A stretch of 5,493 bases of DNA from Anaerolineaceae bacterium UBA6086 (GTDB lineage: Bacteria; Chloroflexota; Anaerolineae; Anaerolineales; Anaerolineaceae). The notes beneath the pieces were generated by a model, which made no database searches, was not told the DNA's origin, and saw only the letters and a program-made list of their open reading frames with translations. The number at the start of each line of letters is the position of its first letter. Position 1 is the stretch's first letter. Positions 1 through 5,493 of this stretch are shown piece after piece. The stretch is from positions 1 through 5,493 of the forward strand of contig DIXG01000093.1 in assembly GCA_002436005.1 (NCBI GenBank), given 5' to 3'. The translations under genes were made by a program, and so were the position numbers.

Positions 1-699
1 ATTGATCTTTTAGGCGAATGGTCTCCAGATGAGGTAAAACGCATACTTACAATCTTTGAATCCCTGGCACATAATGCCAATAACAGCCATCTGTCAGACT
101 TATTTAACGGTGAATCTACCTCCTTCCATCACAGCGGACGAGAAGGTCCCGTTGGCAGGACAAAGGGAAGCGAGATCTATCTTGACGACGACTGGACGGA
201 TTGGACCCTGGCGCACGAGCTGGGTCACCGCTGGAATAACGCCTGGGCGCGCCTGCCCGAGCAAAAGCTAAAAGAATCAGTCCGGGCGGGCAAATTCGAT
301 TGGCTGAAAAGCCGCCTGCGTCGAGTTGAAAAGTGGCTCACGCACCGGTTAGCAAAATTCGGTATTCAAAAACGGTTAGACTGGCGTGCGCTTTGGTATC
401 ACCCTGGGAACGCCCCACCACCCTGCGGGTCAGATCGCAATTTTAACGCCAGTGAAGACCTGGCAGAAAGTTTCGCCGCCAGCCTCCTTCCCCAGGATGC
501 AAAAATCAGGGCGGAAACAGCTGCTAAAAGAAATTATAAACAATCTCAATTTTGGGATTGGGGACGATTATTTGCTGCCTACCCTCAGACGCCCCGGGGG
601 ATCATCACGCTGAACATGTTGCGAGATCTATCAACCCGCCAGCAGCATCTTCGCCAAACCAATCACAGCGCCACCCAGGATCAACCACGGAGAACTTAA
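1..699 (+). CDS. Putative zinc metallopeptidase (HExxH) domain protein, C-terminal part; 5' end outside window
   Basis: The first reading frame is open from the first base to a TAA at 697-699, giving 232 residues with no plausible in-frame start, so this is the C-terminal part of a longer gene. Residues 72-76 are HELGH, within the context TLAHELGHRWNN, a classic HExxH zinc-binding helix in which His72 and His76 would bind zinc and Glu73 would be catalytic. About 80 residues later, residues 149-160 read NASEDLAESFAA. This acidic helix is typical of gluzincin-like families, where a Glu (probably Glu156) is the third zinc ligand. A tryptophan-rich segment (FWDWGRLFAAYPQTPRG, about residues 189-205) follows and looks structured. 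I recall similar domains at the C-termini of large, poorly characterised proteins, some secreted or toxin-like, but the N-terminal architecture cannot be seen here. The tail overlaps the convergent chrA gene by 69 bp. The metallopeptidase fold is fairly likely; substrate and role are unknown. Confidence 0.75.
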   Translation: MDLLGEWSPDEVKRILTIFESLAHNANNSHLSDLFNGESTSFHHSGREGPVGRTKGSEIYLDDDWTDWTLAHELGHRWNNAWARLPEQKLKESVRAGKFDWLKSRLRRVEKWLTHRLAKFGIQKRLDWRALWYHPGNAPPPCGSDRNFNASEDLAESFAASLLPQDAKIRAETAAKRNYKQSQFWDWGRLFAAYPQTPRGIITLNMLRDLSTRQQHLRQTNHSATQDQPRRT

Positions 700-1770
700 C
701 CTCGCCACCAGCAATAATAGCAGGGATAATGCAGCAATTCCTCCTGTAATTGGATCAACAATGGCAGTTGTGCTGATTTCCCAGGTAACCCCTGCCATCA
801 ATCCCAAAGCTGTAAAATTCACACCTTCAATCACACCCTCATAGTGTTTATTCGCTCGGATTTTCTCAACCAGTCGAGCAACGATTCCGATAAATATAAA
901 GGAGGGGATAAACATAGCAAGAGAAGCTAATACCGCTGCCGGCAGACCGCCCATCACATAGCCCACAAAGGTCGCTGTGGACGAAAGCGGACCGGGCGTC
1001 ACCTGACCAACGGCAATCGCATCAATCATCTCTGCTTCAGTCAACCATCCCAGGCGCACCACCAGGTCGTCGTGAATAAATGCAAGGAGAACATAACCAC
1101 TGCCCAGCATCATTGCCCCAGCTTTGAGAAAAACCCAGAACAAGCGCCCCAGGCTGAAAGGGACGGGTTGGGCGGTTGGTTCTGCCAGCCAAACAGGCAG
1201 TGCGAAAAGGAGTAAAGTGAGGGTCGGTGGCAGGGTTGATTGCTGGATGAAACGATAAATACCCAATATCAATCCACCCGCAACCAATAATAGAAAGGGG
1301 CTGACCCCAGCCAGATAAGCCAGTCCCGCCGCAAACGCGATCGCCAACCCCGCAAAGTTCCGAATACGGGGTTTGAGAATCCCCCATGTTCCTGCCAGCA
1401 AAATTGCTACAACAACAGGTTTGATCCCAAACAAAACACCTTCCAGGGCGGGCAATGTGCCAAACTGAACATATATCCATGCCAATCCTAAAACCGTTAG
1501 CATTGCCGGAAAAATATAGCAAATCCCTGCCACAATAAAGCCCCGCCATCCTGCAACATGATTACCAATCAGGATCGCCAGTTCAGTGGCGTTTGGACCG
1601 GGTACCAGGTTGGCAACGCCCAGGAAATCAAAAAAGCCATCCTCACTCAACCACTTTCGCCGAATGACGAATTCTTCACGCATCATTGCATAAGCCGCAA
1701 CCGGCCCACCAAAGGCGGTAAAGCCTAACTTAAGGAAAGCCAGGGCTAAGGGAACCAGACGATCTTTCAA
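631..1770 (-). CDS. chrA: CHR-family transporter (chromate transporter ChrA)
   Basis: This encodes a 379-residue, very hydrophobic inner-membrane protein with the two homologous halves of long-chain CHR proteins. The N-half carries LALAFLKLGFTAFGGP (about 8-23), a conserved EFV...KWLSEDGFFDFL segment and VPGPNATELAILIG (56-69). The C-half repeats the pattern with FWVFLKAGAMMLGSGYVLLAF (211-231), DDLVVRLGWLTEAEMIDAIAVGQ (234-256) and TPGPLSSTATFVGY (258-271). Characterised family members export chromate, probably as a sulfate analogue; many homologues have untested substrates, so true chromate efflux is inference. The start is a TTG at 1768-1770. Five in-frame stops lie just upstream, and GAGG sits 6 nt before the TTG, so this start is well supported. 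Length is normal for the family and both signature halves are intact. It is divergent from a TetR-type regulator, a possible controller, and its 3' end overlaps the convergent metallopeptidase gene. A terminator is not obvious downstream because that region is coding on the other strand. Confidence 0.93.
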   Translation of the reverse strand: MKDRLVPLALAFLKLGFTAFGGPVAAYAMMREEFVIRRKWLSEDGFFDFLGVANLVPGPNATELAILIGNHVAGWRGFIVAGICYIFPAMLTVLGLAWIYVQFGTLPALEGVLFGIKPVVVAILLAGTWGILKPRIRNFAGLAIAFAAGLAYLAGVSPFLLLVAGGLILGIYRFIQQSTLPPTLTLLLFALPVWLAEPTAQPVPFSLGRLFWVFLKAGAMMLGSGYVLLAFIHDDLVVRLGWLTEAEMIDAIAVGQVTPGPLSSTATFVGYVMGGLPAAVLASLAMFIPSFIFIGIVARLVEKIRANKHYEGVIEGVNFTALGLMAGVTWEISTTAIVDPITGGIAALSLLLLLVARLSSPWLILGGAVIGLAKMLLAG

Positions 1771-1771
1771 T

Positions 1772-1960
1772 TTAAGCCTCTACTATCATCACGTTTATCC
1801 AATCATAATGCCACTTTTCAAAACTTACAAAAACGTTCTTTTCCGTGCCTGTAATTCCCAAAGCAGACTGATCAAAGAACGCAGTAAGACACCAGGAATC
1901 CTCTCCACGATTGAAATAGATCCAATCATTAAGCGTTCGACACAATGGATAAGCAACCAA
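1772..1960 (-). CDS. Doubtful small ORF (62 codons) immediately upstream of chrA
   Basis: From a TTG at 1958-1960 this frame gives 62 residues, ending in TAA at 1772-1774, one base before the chrA TTG. The product is rich in aromatic residues (four Trp, several Phe and Tyr; for example CRTLNDWIYFNRGEDSW and FEKWHYDWINV) and has no signal peptide, membrane segment or motif that I recognise. In favour: the frame is open for 76 codons from a TAA at 2003-2005, the composition is protein-like, and the stop/start arrangement would suit translational coupling to chrA. Against: there is no ATG or GTG start except near the very end, and no Shine-Dalgarno before the TTG. It could also be the decayed C-terminal remnant of a longer gene, or chance. 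I do not assign a function. Confidence 0.25.
   Translation of the reverse strand: MVAYPLCRTLNDWIYFNRGEDSWCLTAFFDQSALGITGTEKNVFVSFEKWHYDWINVMIVEA
1777..1781 (-). promoter_or_regulatory. Ribosome binding site of chrA
   Basis: On the minus strand AGAGG lies 6 nt before the TTG at 1770-1768, a good Shine-Dalgarno match and spacing. It decides the chrA start, because no in-frame ATG or GTG exists between the upstream stops and this TTG. The site lies inside the last codons of the small upstream reading frame that ends at 1772. Confidence 0.65.
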
Positions 1961-2143
1961 AAGAGATAATTCAAAAAATGAATCACGGCGATGACGATTG
2001 CTTTATGAATCCCATATCCAAAGATTCAATTTTGATTAATGATGGGTACAATTTTACATGATAAATTTCTGGCAAGCGTTGTGGGACCTGGAAATATTTA
2101 GAACTAATTTCAACGCTCAGGTTTTTTGAATCCCAACCCCACC

Positions 2144-2172
2144 TCGACGAAGCCCCGATTTCTGTTTACAAT
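2144..2172 (+). promoter_or_regulatory. Weak candidate promoter of the TetR-type regulator gene
   Basis: TCGACG (2144-2149, four of six matching TTGACA) and TACAAT (2167-2172, five of six matching TATAAT) are separated by exactly 17 nt. Transcription would start near 2179, right at the GGAG ribosome binding site, so the leader would be only about 10 nt. That is unusually short and lowers confidence. Confidence 0.25.
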
Positions 2173-2188
2173 AAAAGCTGGAGACATC

Positions 2189-2869
2189 ATGCCCAAAGAC
2201 ACTTTCAACAACCTGCCAGAAGAAAAACGTAACCATATTTTAGAGATAGCCATCCACGAATTTGCCGCCAATCCCTACGATGTTGCATCCATCTCCAACA
2301 TTGTCCGGAAGGCAGGAATTGCCAAGGGCAGTTTCTATCAGTATTTTGAAGATAAAAAAGATCTCTACCGCACACTGATTGAGATCAGTACCGATAAGAA
2401 GCAGGCACTGCTCACCGAACTCCCTTCGCCTTCGCCCTGGTCAGATCTATTCAATTACTTACGCTGGCAGTTTCTGTCCACCGTCATTTTTGAGATTCGC
2501 TATCCAGACCTTTCACAAATCACCTTCCGGGCGTTTGTGGAAGAAGTGCCCTTCCCCGAAATGGCAGAAGAACTACGGCGGCGGGGAACCACACAATTTT
2601 TCAAACAAATGATTGCACAGGGAATCAACTTCGGGGAGGTGGCAGTATGGGTTGATTCTGATGTGGCAGCCTTTTTGCTTGAAACTGTTTTCTACCAGTT
2701 TGGCAAGTATTTTATCAAACGCCTTGGCTTATCAGAAAGCAGCACACTGGATATCAAGATCTTTGAGAGCGAAGAGGCGCAACAATTGATCGACAACCTG
2801 ATGGATATTATTGAAGCCGGCATGAAACGCTCTCCCAAACAGCGTGAAGACTATTTTAATAAGGGTTAG
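2189..2869 (+). CDS. TetR/AcrR-family transcriptional regulator
   Basis: I start this 226-residue protein at the ATG at 2189-2191 because GGAG lies 5 nt upstream (2180-2183). An in-frame TTG at 2126 would add 21 residues of low-complexity, family-atypical sequence and has no ribosome binding site. The N-terminal DNA-binding domain is typical of TetR: helix 1 EEKRNHILEIAIHEFAANPYD (about 11-31), then the helix-turn-helix ISNIVRKAGIAKGSFYQYF (35-53), followed by EDKKDLY. The C-terminal two thirds are helical and divergent, as expected for a ligand-binding and dimerisation domain, so the effector cannot be predicted. Such proteins usually act as dimeric repressors of themselves and neighbouring genes. 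The divergent chrA is the natural candidate target, but this is inference from position and a clear operator is not seen. The gene is followed by a strong hairpin. Length is normal and the frame is intact. Confidence 0.9.
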   Translation: MPKDTFNNLPEEKRNHILEIAIHEFAANPYDVASISNIVRKAGIAKGSFYQYFEDKKDLYRTLIEISTDKKQALLTELPSPSPWSDLFNYLRWQFLSTVIFEIRYPDLSQITFRAFVEEVPFPEMAEELRRRGTTQFFKQMIAQGINFGEVAVWVDSDVAAFLLETVFYQFGKYFIKRLGLSESSTLDIKIFESEEAQQLIDNLMDIIEAGMKRSPKQREDYFNKG

Positions 2870-2884
2870 CTCCCACAAAATAAC

Positions 2885-2917
2885 ACAGGACTGATCCAAA
2901 GAACAGATCAGTCCTGT
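2885..2917. terminator. Probable bidirectional intrinsic terminator
   Basis: A perfect 12-bp stem (2885-2896 with 2906-2917) encloses a 9-nt loop. On the plus strand, 15 nt after the regulator's stop, it is followed by a T-rich run (TATCTTTT). On the minus strand, downstream of the sat-cysC gene, the stem is followed by GTTATTTTG. It sits between two convergent genes, so it probably ends both transcripts. The T-tracts are interrupted, which makes efficiency uncertain. Confidence 0.75.
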
Positions 2918-2973
2918 TATCTTTTAAAATTCTATCGCTTCAAAAGCAAATCAATAAAACTTTTCAGCAATGG

Positions 2974-4713
2974 TCATTTGCCATTTTGATGATTATTAAA
3001 TTCCTGCAAATAGCCAGCATCAATCAGGTAATCGATGATCTCGCGTGCATTTTGCTTTGGCGTCTTCCCAACGGTTTTCACATGCACCTCCGGTTGGATG
3101 GGTGCCTCATAGGGATCGTCAATGCCAGTGAAGTTCTTCAGCGCACCGGAACGCGCCCTCGCATACAGACCCTTGATGTCACGTTCCTCACATACCTCAA
3201 GGGGTGTGTCAACAAACACCTCAATGAAGTGATCTTCAGGCACCATTTTGCGTGCCTCAAGGCGTGCCTGGCGATAAGGGCTGATGGCTGCGCAAATCAC
3301 TGTACCAGTATGGCGGACAATCTCACCCGCCACAAAACTGATCCGCAGGATGTTGGTATCCCGGTCTTCTTTACTGAAGCCAAGTCCCTTAGATAAGTGC
3401 GTTCGTACCACATCACCATCCAAAACGGTTGGGTTGCGTCCATATTCCTGGAGCATGTTGGTAAGGTGCTTGGCGATAGTCGATTTTCCGGCGCCGCTCA
3501 GCCCGGTGAACCAGATACAAAAACCCTGCTTGTGGCGGGGTGGATGCGCCTGGAGCAAAATTTCCGATGTCTCAATCCGAGTGAACCATTCAGGTAATGG
3601 CAGCCCTTTGGCAAGGTAATCTTCACGCACCTGCGTACCAGAGATTGAGGCAATCTTAGTGCCTTCGGGAACCTGGGATGCCAGTTCGTACCGGTCCTCT
3701 TCCGGCAGGTAAACCATCAACTCAAAAGGCACCATTTTTACCCCAACCCGATCTTCCACGCTTTTCAGCATTTCCTGGGCATCATAAGGTCCGTAAAACG
3801 GCTTGCCAGTGCTGTCATTGCCAGGTCCGGCATGATCCCGACCAACAATGAAGTGATTGGCACCGTAATTACGGCGAATAATGGCATGCCAGACGGCTTC
3901 ACGCGGTCCACCCATGCGCATTGCTAACGGCAAAAGGGCTAACATGGTATCCTCATCATAATAATTTTCGACCAGTGCCTTATAGATGCGGACACGGGTG
4001 TAATGATCCACATCGCCGGGTTTGGTCATCCCCACCACCGGATGAATCAACAAACTTCCGCCGATTTGCTTGCTGGCGCGCTTGGTCAGTTCTTCATGCA
4101 CCCGGTGCATCGGGTTGCGTGTTTGGAATGCTACAACATTGGCATTCCCCATTTTTTCCAGCCGTTCACGTGTTTCTGCCGGGGTCAATCGCAACTCAAC
4201 AAAATCGTCATAGGCGGGCAGGTTAAGAACTTTCAACTCTCCTGAAAGACACAGATCCCCCCAACCTGCCATTTCAGAAACGATCGGGTGCTTAAGGTCC
4301 ACCGTATCATAAACCTTCTGTGCTTCTTCTTTCCAGTTGAACCGAAAGATCTCTTCTATCCGCATCACAGCAATGATCTGGTTATGGACATCGCGCAAAG
4401 TCACCCACTCCGCCTGTTCCGGCAGATCAGCTTTATCAATCGTTAGCGTGACCGGGATCGGCCAAATGGTCCCATCGCTCAGGGTCATTTGATCCATTAC
4501 GGACTGGTAATCCGCCTGGCCCATGAAGCGATCTAACGGAGAAAAGGCGCCAACAGCCAGCAGCTCAACATCATGCATCTGACGTGGGGTCAGCCTGACC
4601 GTTGGATAGGTGCCCGCCAGTTTGATCAACTCTTCCCGCGCCTCACCAGCCACGACAAGATTTACCAGCTTCCCGCCATAAGGCGCGATGAGTAAATTTC
4701 CATTTTCTGTCAT
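2974..4713 (-). CDS. sat-cysC: Bifunctional sulfate adenylyltransferase / adenylylsulfate kinase (PAPS synthase)
   Basis: This 579-residue cytosolic fusion would perform both steps of sulfate activation: ATP + sulfate to APS, then APS + ATP to PAPS. The ATP sulfurylase half (about 1-390) has a PUA-like N-terminal region and the nucleotide-binding motif QTRNPMHRVH (197-206). It also has GRDHAGPG (291-298), FYGPYDAQEM (306-315) and SGTQVRE (358-364). The kinase half (about 395-579) has an intact Walker A, GLSGAGKST (404-412), then LDGDVVR (431-437), RDTNILRI (451-458), ISPYRQAR (477-484) and a KGLYARARSGALKNFTGIDDPYE region (514-536). The domain order is sulfurylase first, as in fungal ATP sulfurylase. 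Unlike fungal enzymes, whose kinase-like domain is allosteric and has lost its P-loop, this P-loop is complete, so an active kinase is expected. The ATG at 4711-4713 follows an in-frame TAA 6 nt upstream, and AAGGGA lies about 11 nt before it, a slightly long spacing. No reductase, sulfotransferase or sulfate transporter gene is in the window, so whether the PAPS feeds assimilation or sulfation is unknown. Confidence 0.95.
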   Translation of the reverse strand: MTENGNLLIAPYGGKLVNLVVAGEAREELIKLAGTYPTVRLTPRQMHDVELLAVGAFSPLDRFMGQADYQSVMDQMTLSDGTIWPIPVTLTIDKADLPEQAEWVTLRDVHNQIIAVMRIEEIFRFNWKEEAQKVYDTVDLKHPIVSEMAGWGDLCLSGELKVLNLPAYDDFVELRLTPAETRERLEKMGNANVVAFQTRNPMHRVHEELTKRASKQIGGSLLIHPVVGMTKPGDVDHYTRVRIYKALVENYYDEDTMLALLPLAMRMGGPREAVWHAIIRRNYGANHFIVGRDHAGPGNDSTGKPFYGPYDAQEMLKSVEDRVGVKMVPFELMVYLPEEDRYELASQVPEGTKIASISGTQVREDYLAKGLPLPEWFTRIETSEILLQAHPPRHKQGFCIWFTGLSGAGKSTIAKHLTNMLQEYGRNPTVLDGDVVRTHLSKGLGFSKEDRDTNILRISFVAGEIVRHTGTVICAAISPYRQARLEARKMVPEDHFIEVFVDTPLEVCEERDIKGLYARARSGALKNFTGIDDPYEAPIQPEVHVKTVGKTPKQNAREIIDYLIDAGYLQEFNNHQNGK

Positions 4714-4751
4714 TGTTTAATAATTCCCTTCATCTTGAATTTAACGGGTGC

Positions 4752-4780
4752 ATTATAGCCCATTATGGATTAATAATCTA
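4752..4780 (-). promoter_or_regulatory. Candidate sigma-70-type promoter of sat-cysC
   Basis: On the minus strand a perfect TATAAT (4757-4752) lies about 38 nt before the ATG, giving an expected leader of roughly 30 nt. The hexamer 17 nt upstream is TAGATT (4780-4775), a poor match to TTGACA (three of six). A weak -35 would be consistent with a regulated promoter, and the palindrome GATTAATAATC (4768-4778) overlaps this position. Confidence 0.45.
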
Positions 4781-4841
4781 CATACTCATGTGCAGAATCA
4801 TTCTCTCAAAGGCGATTAAATCCCATCCATATGACCATTGT

Positions 4842-4873
4842 GCAACAGCAACTGTGTTGAAGCAACAGCAACT
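4842..4873. repeat. Two 12-bp direct repeats, 20-bp period
   Basis: GCAACAGCAACT occurs exactly at 4842-4853 and again at 4862-4873. The 20-bp start-to-start distance is close to two turns of the DNA helix. The pair lies between the stop of the beta-mannosidase-like gene (4889) and the sat-cysC promoter, about 85-120 bp upstream of the TATAAT box. It could be a tandem regulator binding site or a small local duplication; the sequence alone cannot tell which. Confidence 0.6.
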
Positions 4874-4888
4874 ATGGTGATGCAATAT

Positions 4889-5493
4889 CTATCCCTGATC
4901 GCCAAAGCTGTCATAGAGGGTAAATACCGTCAGCGAACGCCCAACATCATCAACCGTCCAGCCTTCTGGCTTTGGGCAGCGCACACGAACGCGTTCACCC
5001 GGCAGCACATCAAAATAATTGTCGCTGAAGACAGCATCGGCATCATCCAGGGAAAGCTCAACAAAACGTGCCAGCCTTTCGGCTGCAATCTCAATCGTGA
5101 CCGCATCCGACCCGTCATCAATCAAGTAGGCTTGAACCCGCGGATCTTCCAGTTTTAGATGCTTGGTGCGGACAAAAGTTGCCAGCTGGGTTGCCAGAAT
5201 GTTTTCCTCATCCATTAACCGGGCAACAAACACCGTTTCGCGCTTCTCGTCCAGTGTCAGGTCACCAAAATCCTTCTCCAAAAGTAACTGCGAGGAGAGT
5301 GGTTCTGCCCATGCATCCATTTCGCCAGCCTCAAGCACCTCACCATCCAAACGCATCAACTGCCAGCGAACCTCGCCCTTCCACTCTGAGCGCAAATCAC
5401 TGGTCAGATGCACTTTCATCACACCAGATGCTTCATCATCCTCAATAGAAAGCAGCAAGGGCGCGTAAAATTTTCGGCTCTCGTAATGCAGCG
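4889..5493 (-). CDS. Beta-mannosidase-like GH2 glycoside hydrolase, C-terminal part; 5' end outside window
   Basis: The minus-strand frame is open from the right edge to a TAG at 4889-4891, giving 200 complete residues. An in-frame TTG at 5458 is only an internal Leu codon, because the frame continues upstream as LHYESRKFYAP, a segment typical of the end of the beta-mannosidase catalytic barrel. After it come a beta-sandwich region (HLTSDLRSEWKGEVRWQLMR, about residues 28-47), KHLKLEDPRVQAYLIDDG (about 110-127) and FSDNYFDVLPGERVRV (about 155-170). These are hallmarks of the Ig-like C-terminal domains of GH2 beta-mannosidases. The enzyme would release mannose from the non-reducing ends of beta-mannosides or glycan core fragments. 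The catalytic glutamates are beyond the window, so activity and substrate are family inference; intracellular or secreted location cannot be judged. It lies upstream of sat-cysC on the same strand with a 175-bp gap containing a separate promoter, so the two are probably not one operon. Confidence 0.88.
   Translation of the reverse strand, partial: LHYESRKFYAPLLLSIEDDEASGVMKVHLTSDLRSEWKGEVRWQLMRLDGEVLEAGEMDAWAEPLSSQLLLEKDFGDLTLDEKRETVFVARLMDEENILATQLATFVRTKHLKLEDPRVQAYLIDDGSDAVTIEIAAERLARFVELSLDDADAVFSDNYFDVLPGERVRVRCPKPEGWTVDDVGRSLTVFTLYDSFGDQG

Larger units (their letters stand above)
1771..2188. other. Gene-poor intergenic region between divergent chrA and the TetR-type regulator
   Basis: This stretch of about 418 bp separates the two divergent starts and is more AT-rich than its flanks. 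Apart from the doubtful 62-codon frame and the chrA ribosome binding site, it holds only weak signals. On the minus strand TTGAAT (2029-2024) and CATAAA (2007-2002) are 16 nt apart, a possible chrA-side promoter that would give a long leader. On the plus strand there is a TCGACG/TACAAT pair (2144-2172). Near the regulator, AGCGTTG (2075-2081) and CAACGCT (2111-2117) form a 7-bp inverted repeat with a 29-nt gap. No strong, compact TetR-type operator palindrome is visible, and I see no RNA gene. Confidence 0.5.

Noticed and set aside
1037..1549. A 170-codon minus-strand frame inside chrA.
   Set aside because: It is an out-of-frame shadow of the clearly recognisable CHR protein; its composition (rich in Trp, Cys and Gly) is that of a shifted membrane-protein frame.
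2027..2055. CAATTTT occurring at 2027-2033 and 2049-2055 as a possible tandem operator.
   Set aside because: The 7-bp AT-rich word is too short in AT-rich sequence to stand above chance, and the flanks do not match.
1945..2061. A 38-codon plus-strand frame starting at ATG 1945 (MDKQPKEIIQKMNHGDDD...) in the chrA/regulator spacer.
   Set aside because: It has no Shine-Dalgarno sequence, no recognisable motif, and lies antisense to the other doubtful small frame; more likely chance.
2126..2188. TTG at 2126 as the start of the TetR-type regulator, adding 21 residues.
   Set aside because: The added segment is unlike the family's N-terminus and lacks a ribosome binding site, whereas ATG 2189 has GGAG at 5 nt spacing.
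2986..4245. Several plus-strand reading frames of 66-136 codons within the sat-cysC gene.
   Set aside because: They are antisense shadows of a strongly conserved coding region, with no ribosome binding sites or family resemblance.
4843..4859. Short hairpin CAACA/TGTTG downstream of the beta-mannosidase-like gene as a terminator.
   Set aside because: The stem is only 5 bp and is not followed by a T-tract in the transcribed direction.
5456..5458. TTG at 5458 as the start of the right-edge gene.
   Set aside because: The frame continues to the window edge with LHYESRKFYAP, which matches the family, so the TTG is an internal Leu codon.

Overview
The window is an ordinary-looking bacterial chromosomal segment of moderate GC content, with five protein-coding genes that I consider real; two of them run off the window edges. 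From memory of family resemblances only, the gene mix suggests an anaerobic, carbohydrate-degrading bacterium, possibly an Anaerolineae-type Chloroflexota. The mix includes a fungal-like Sat-CysC fusion, a GH2 beta-mannosidase tail and an HExxH domain protein of a kind I associate with that group. There is no rRNA or other marker to confirm this.

Layout from left to right: (1) 1-699 (+), the C-terminal 232 residues of a putative zinc metallopeptidase with an HELGH motif; its start lies before the window. (2) 631-1770 (-), chrA, a full-length two-domain CHR-family (chromate transporter type) membrane protein. It converges on gene 1 and overlaps it by 69 bp. (3) 1771-2188, a gene-poor stretch. 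It holds the chrA ribosome binding site, a doubtful 62-codon reading frame that stops one base before chrA, and weak promoter candidates. (4) 2189-2869 (+), a TetR/AcrR-type regulator transcribed divergently from chrA. (5) 2885-2917, a 12-bp-stem hairpin that could terminate transcription in both directions. (6) 2974-4713 (-), a bifunctional ATP sulfurylase/APS kinase making PAPS from sulfate. (7) 4714-4888, a regulatory gap with a perfect TATAAT box, short palindromes and a 12-bp direct repeat with a 20-bp period. (8) 4889-5493 (-), the C-terminal 200 residues of a GH2 beta-mannosidase-like enzyme.

The genes do not form one obvious pathway. The regulator and chrA are a plausible divergent pair. 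Sat-CysC appears to have its own promoter and terminator. The beta-mannosidase lies upstream of sat on the same strand but is separated from it by 175 bp. I found no CRISPR array, transposase, tRNA or rRNA, and nothing that convincingly amounts to a new defence or mobile system. The most interesting items are the truncated HExxH protein with its antisense overlap into chrA, the small frame butted against the chrA start, and the repeat/palindrome cluster upstream of sat.
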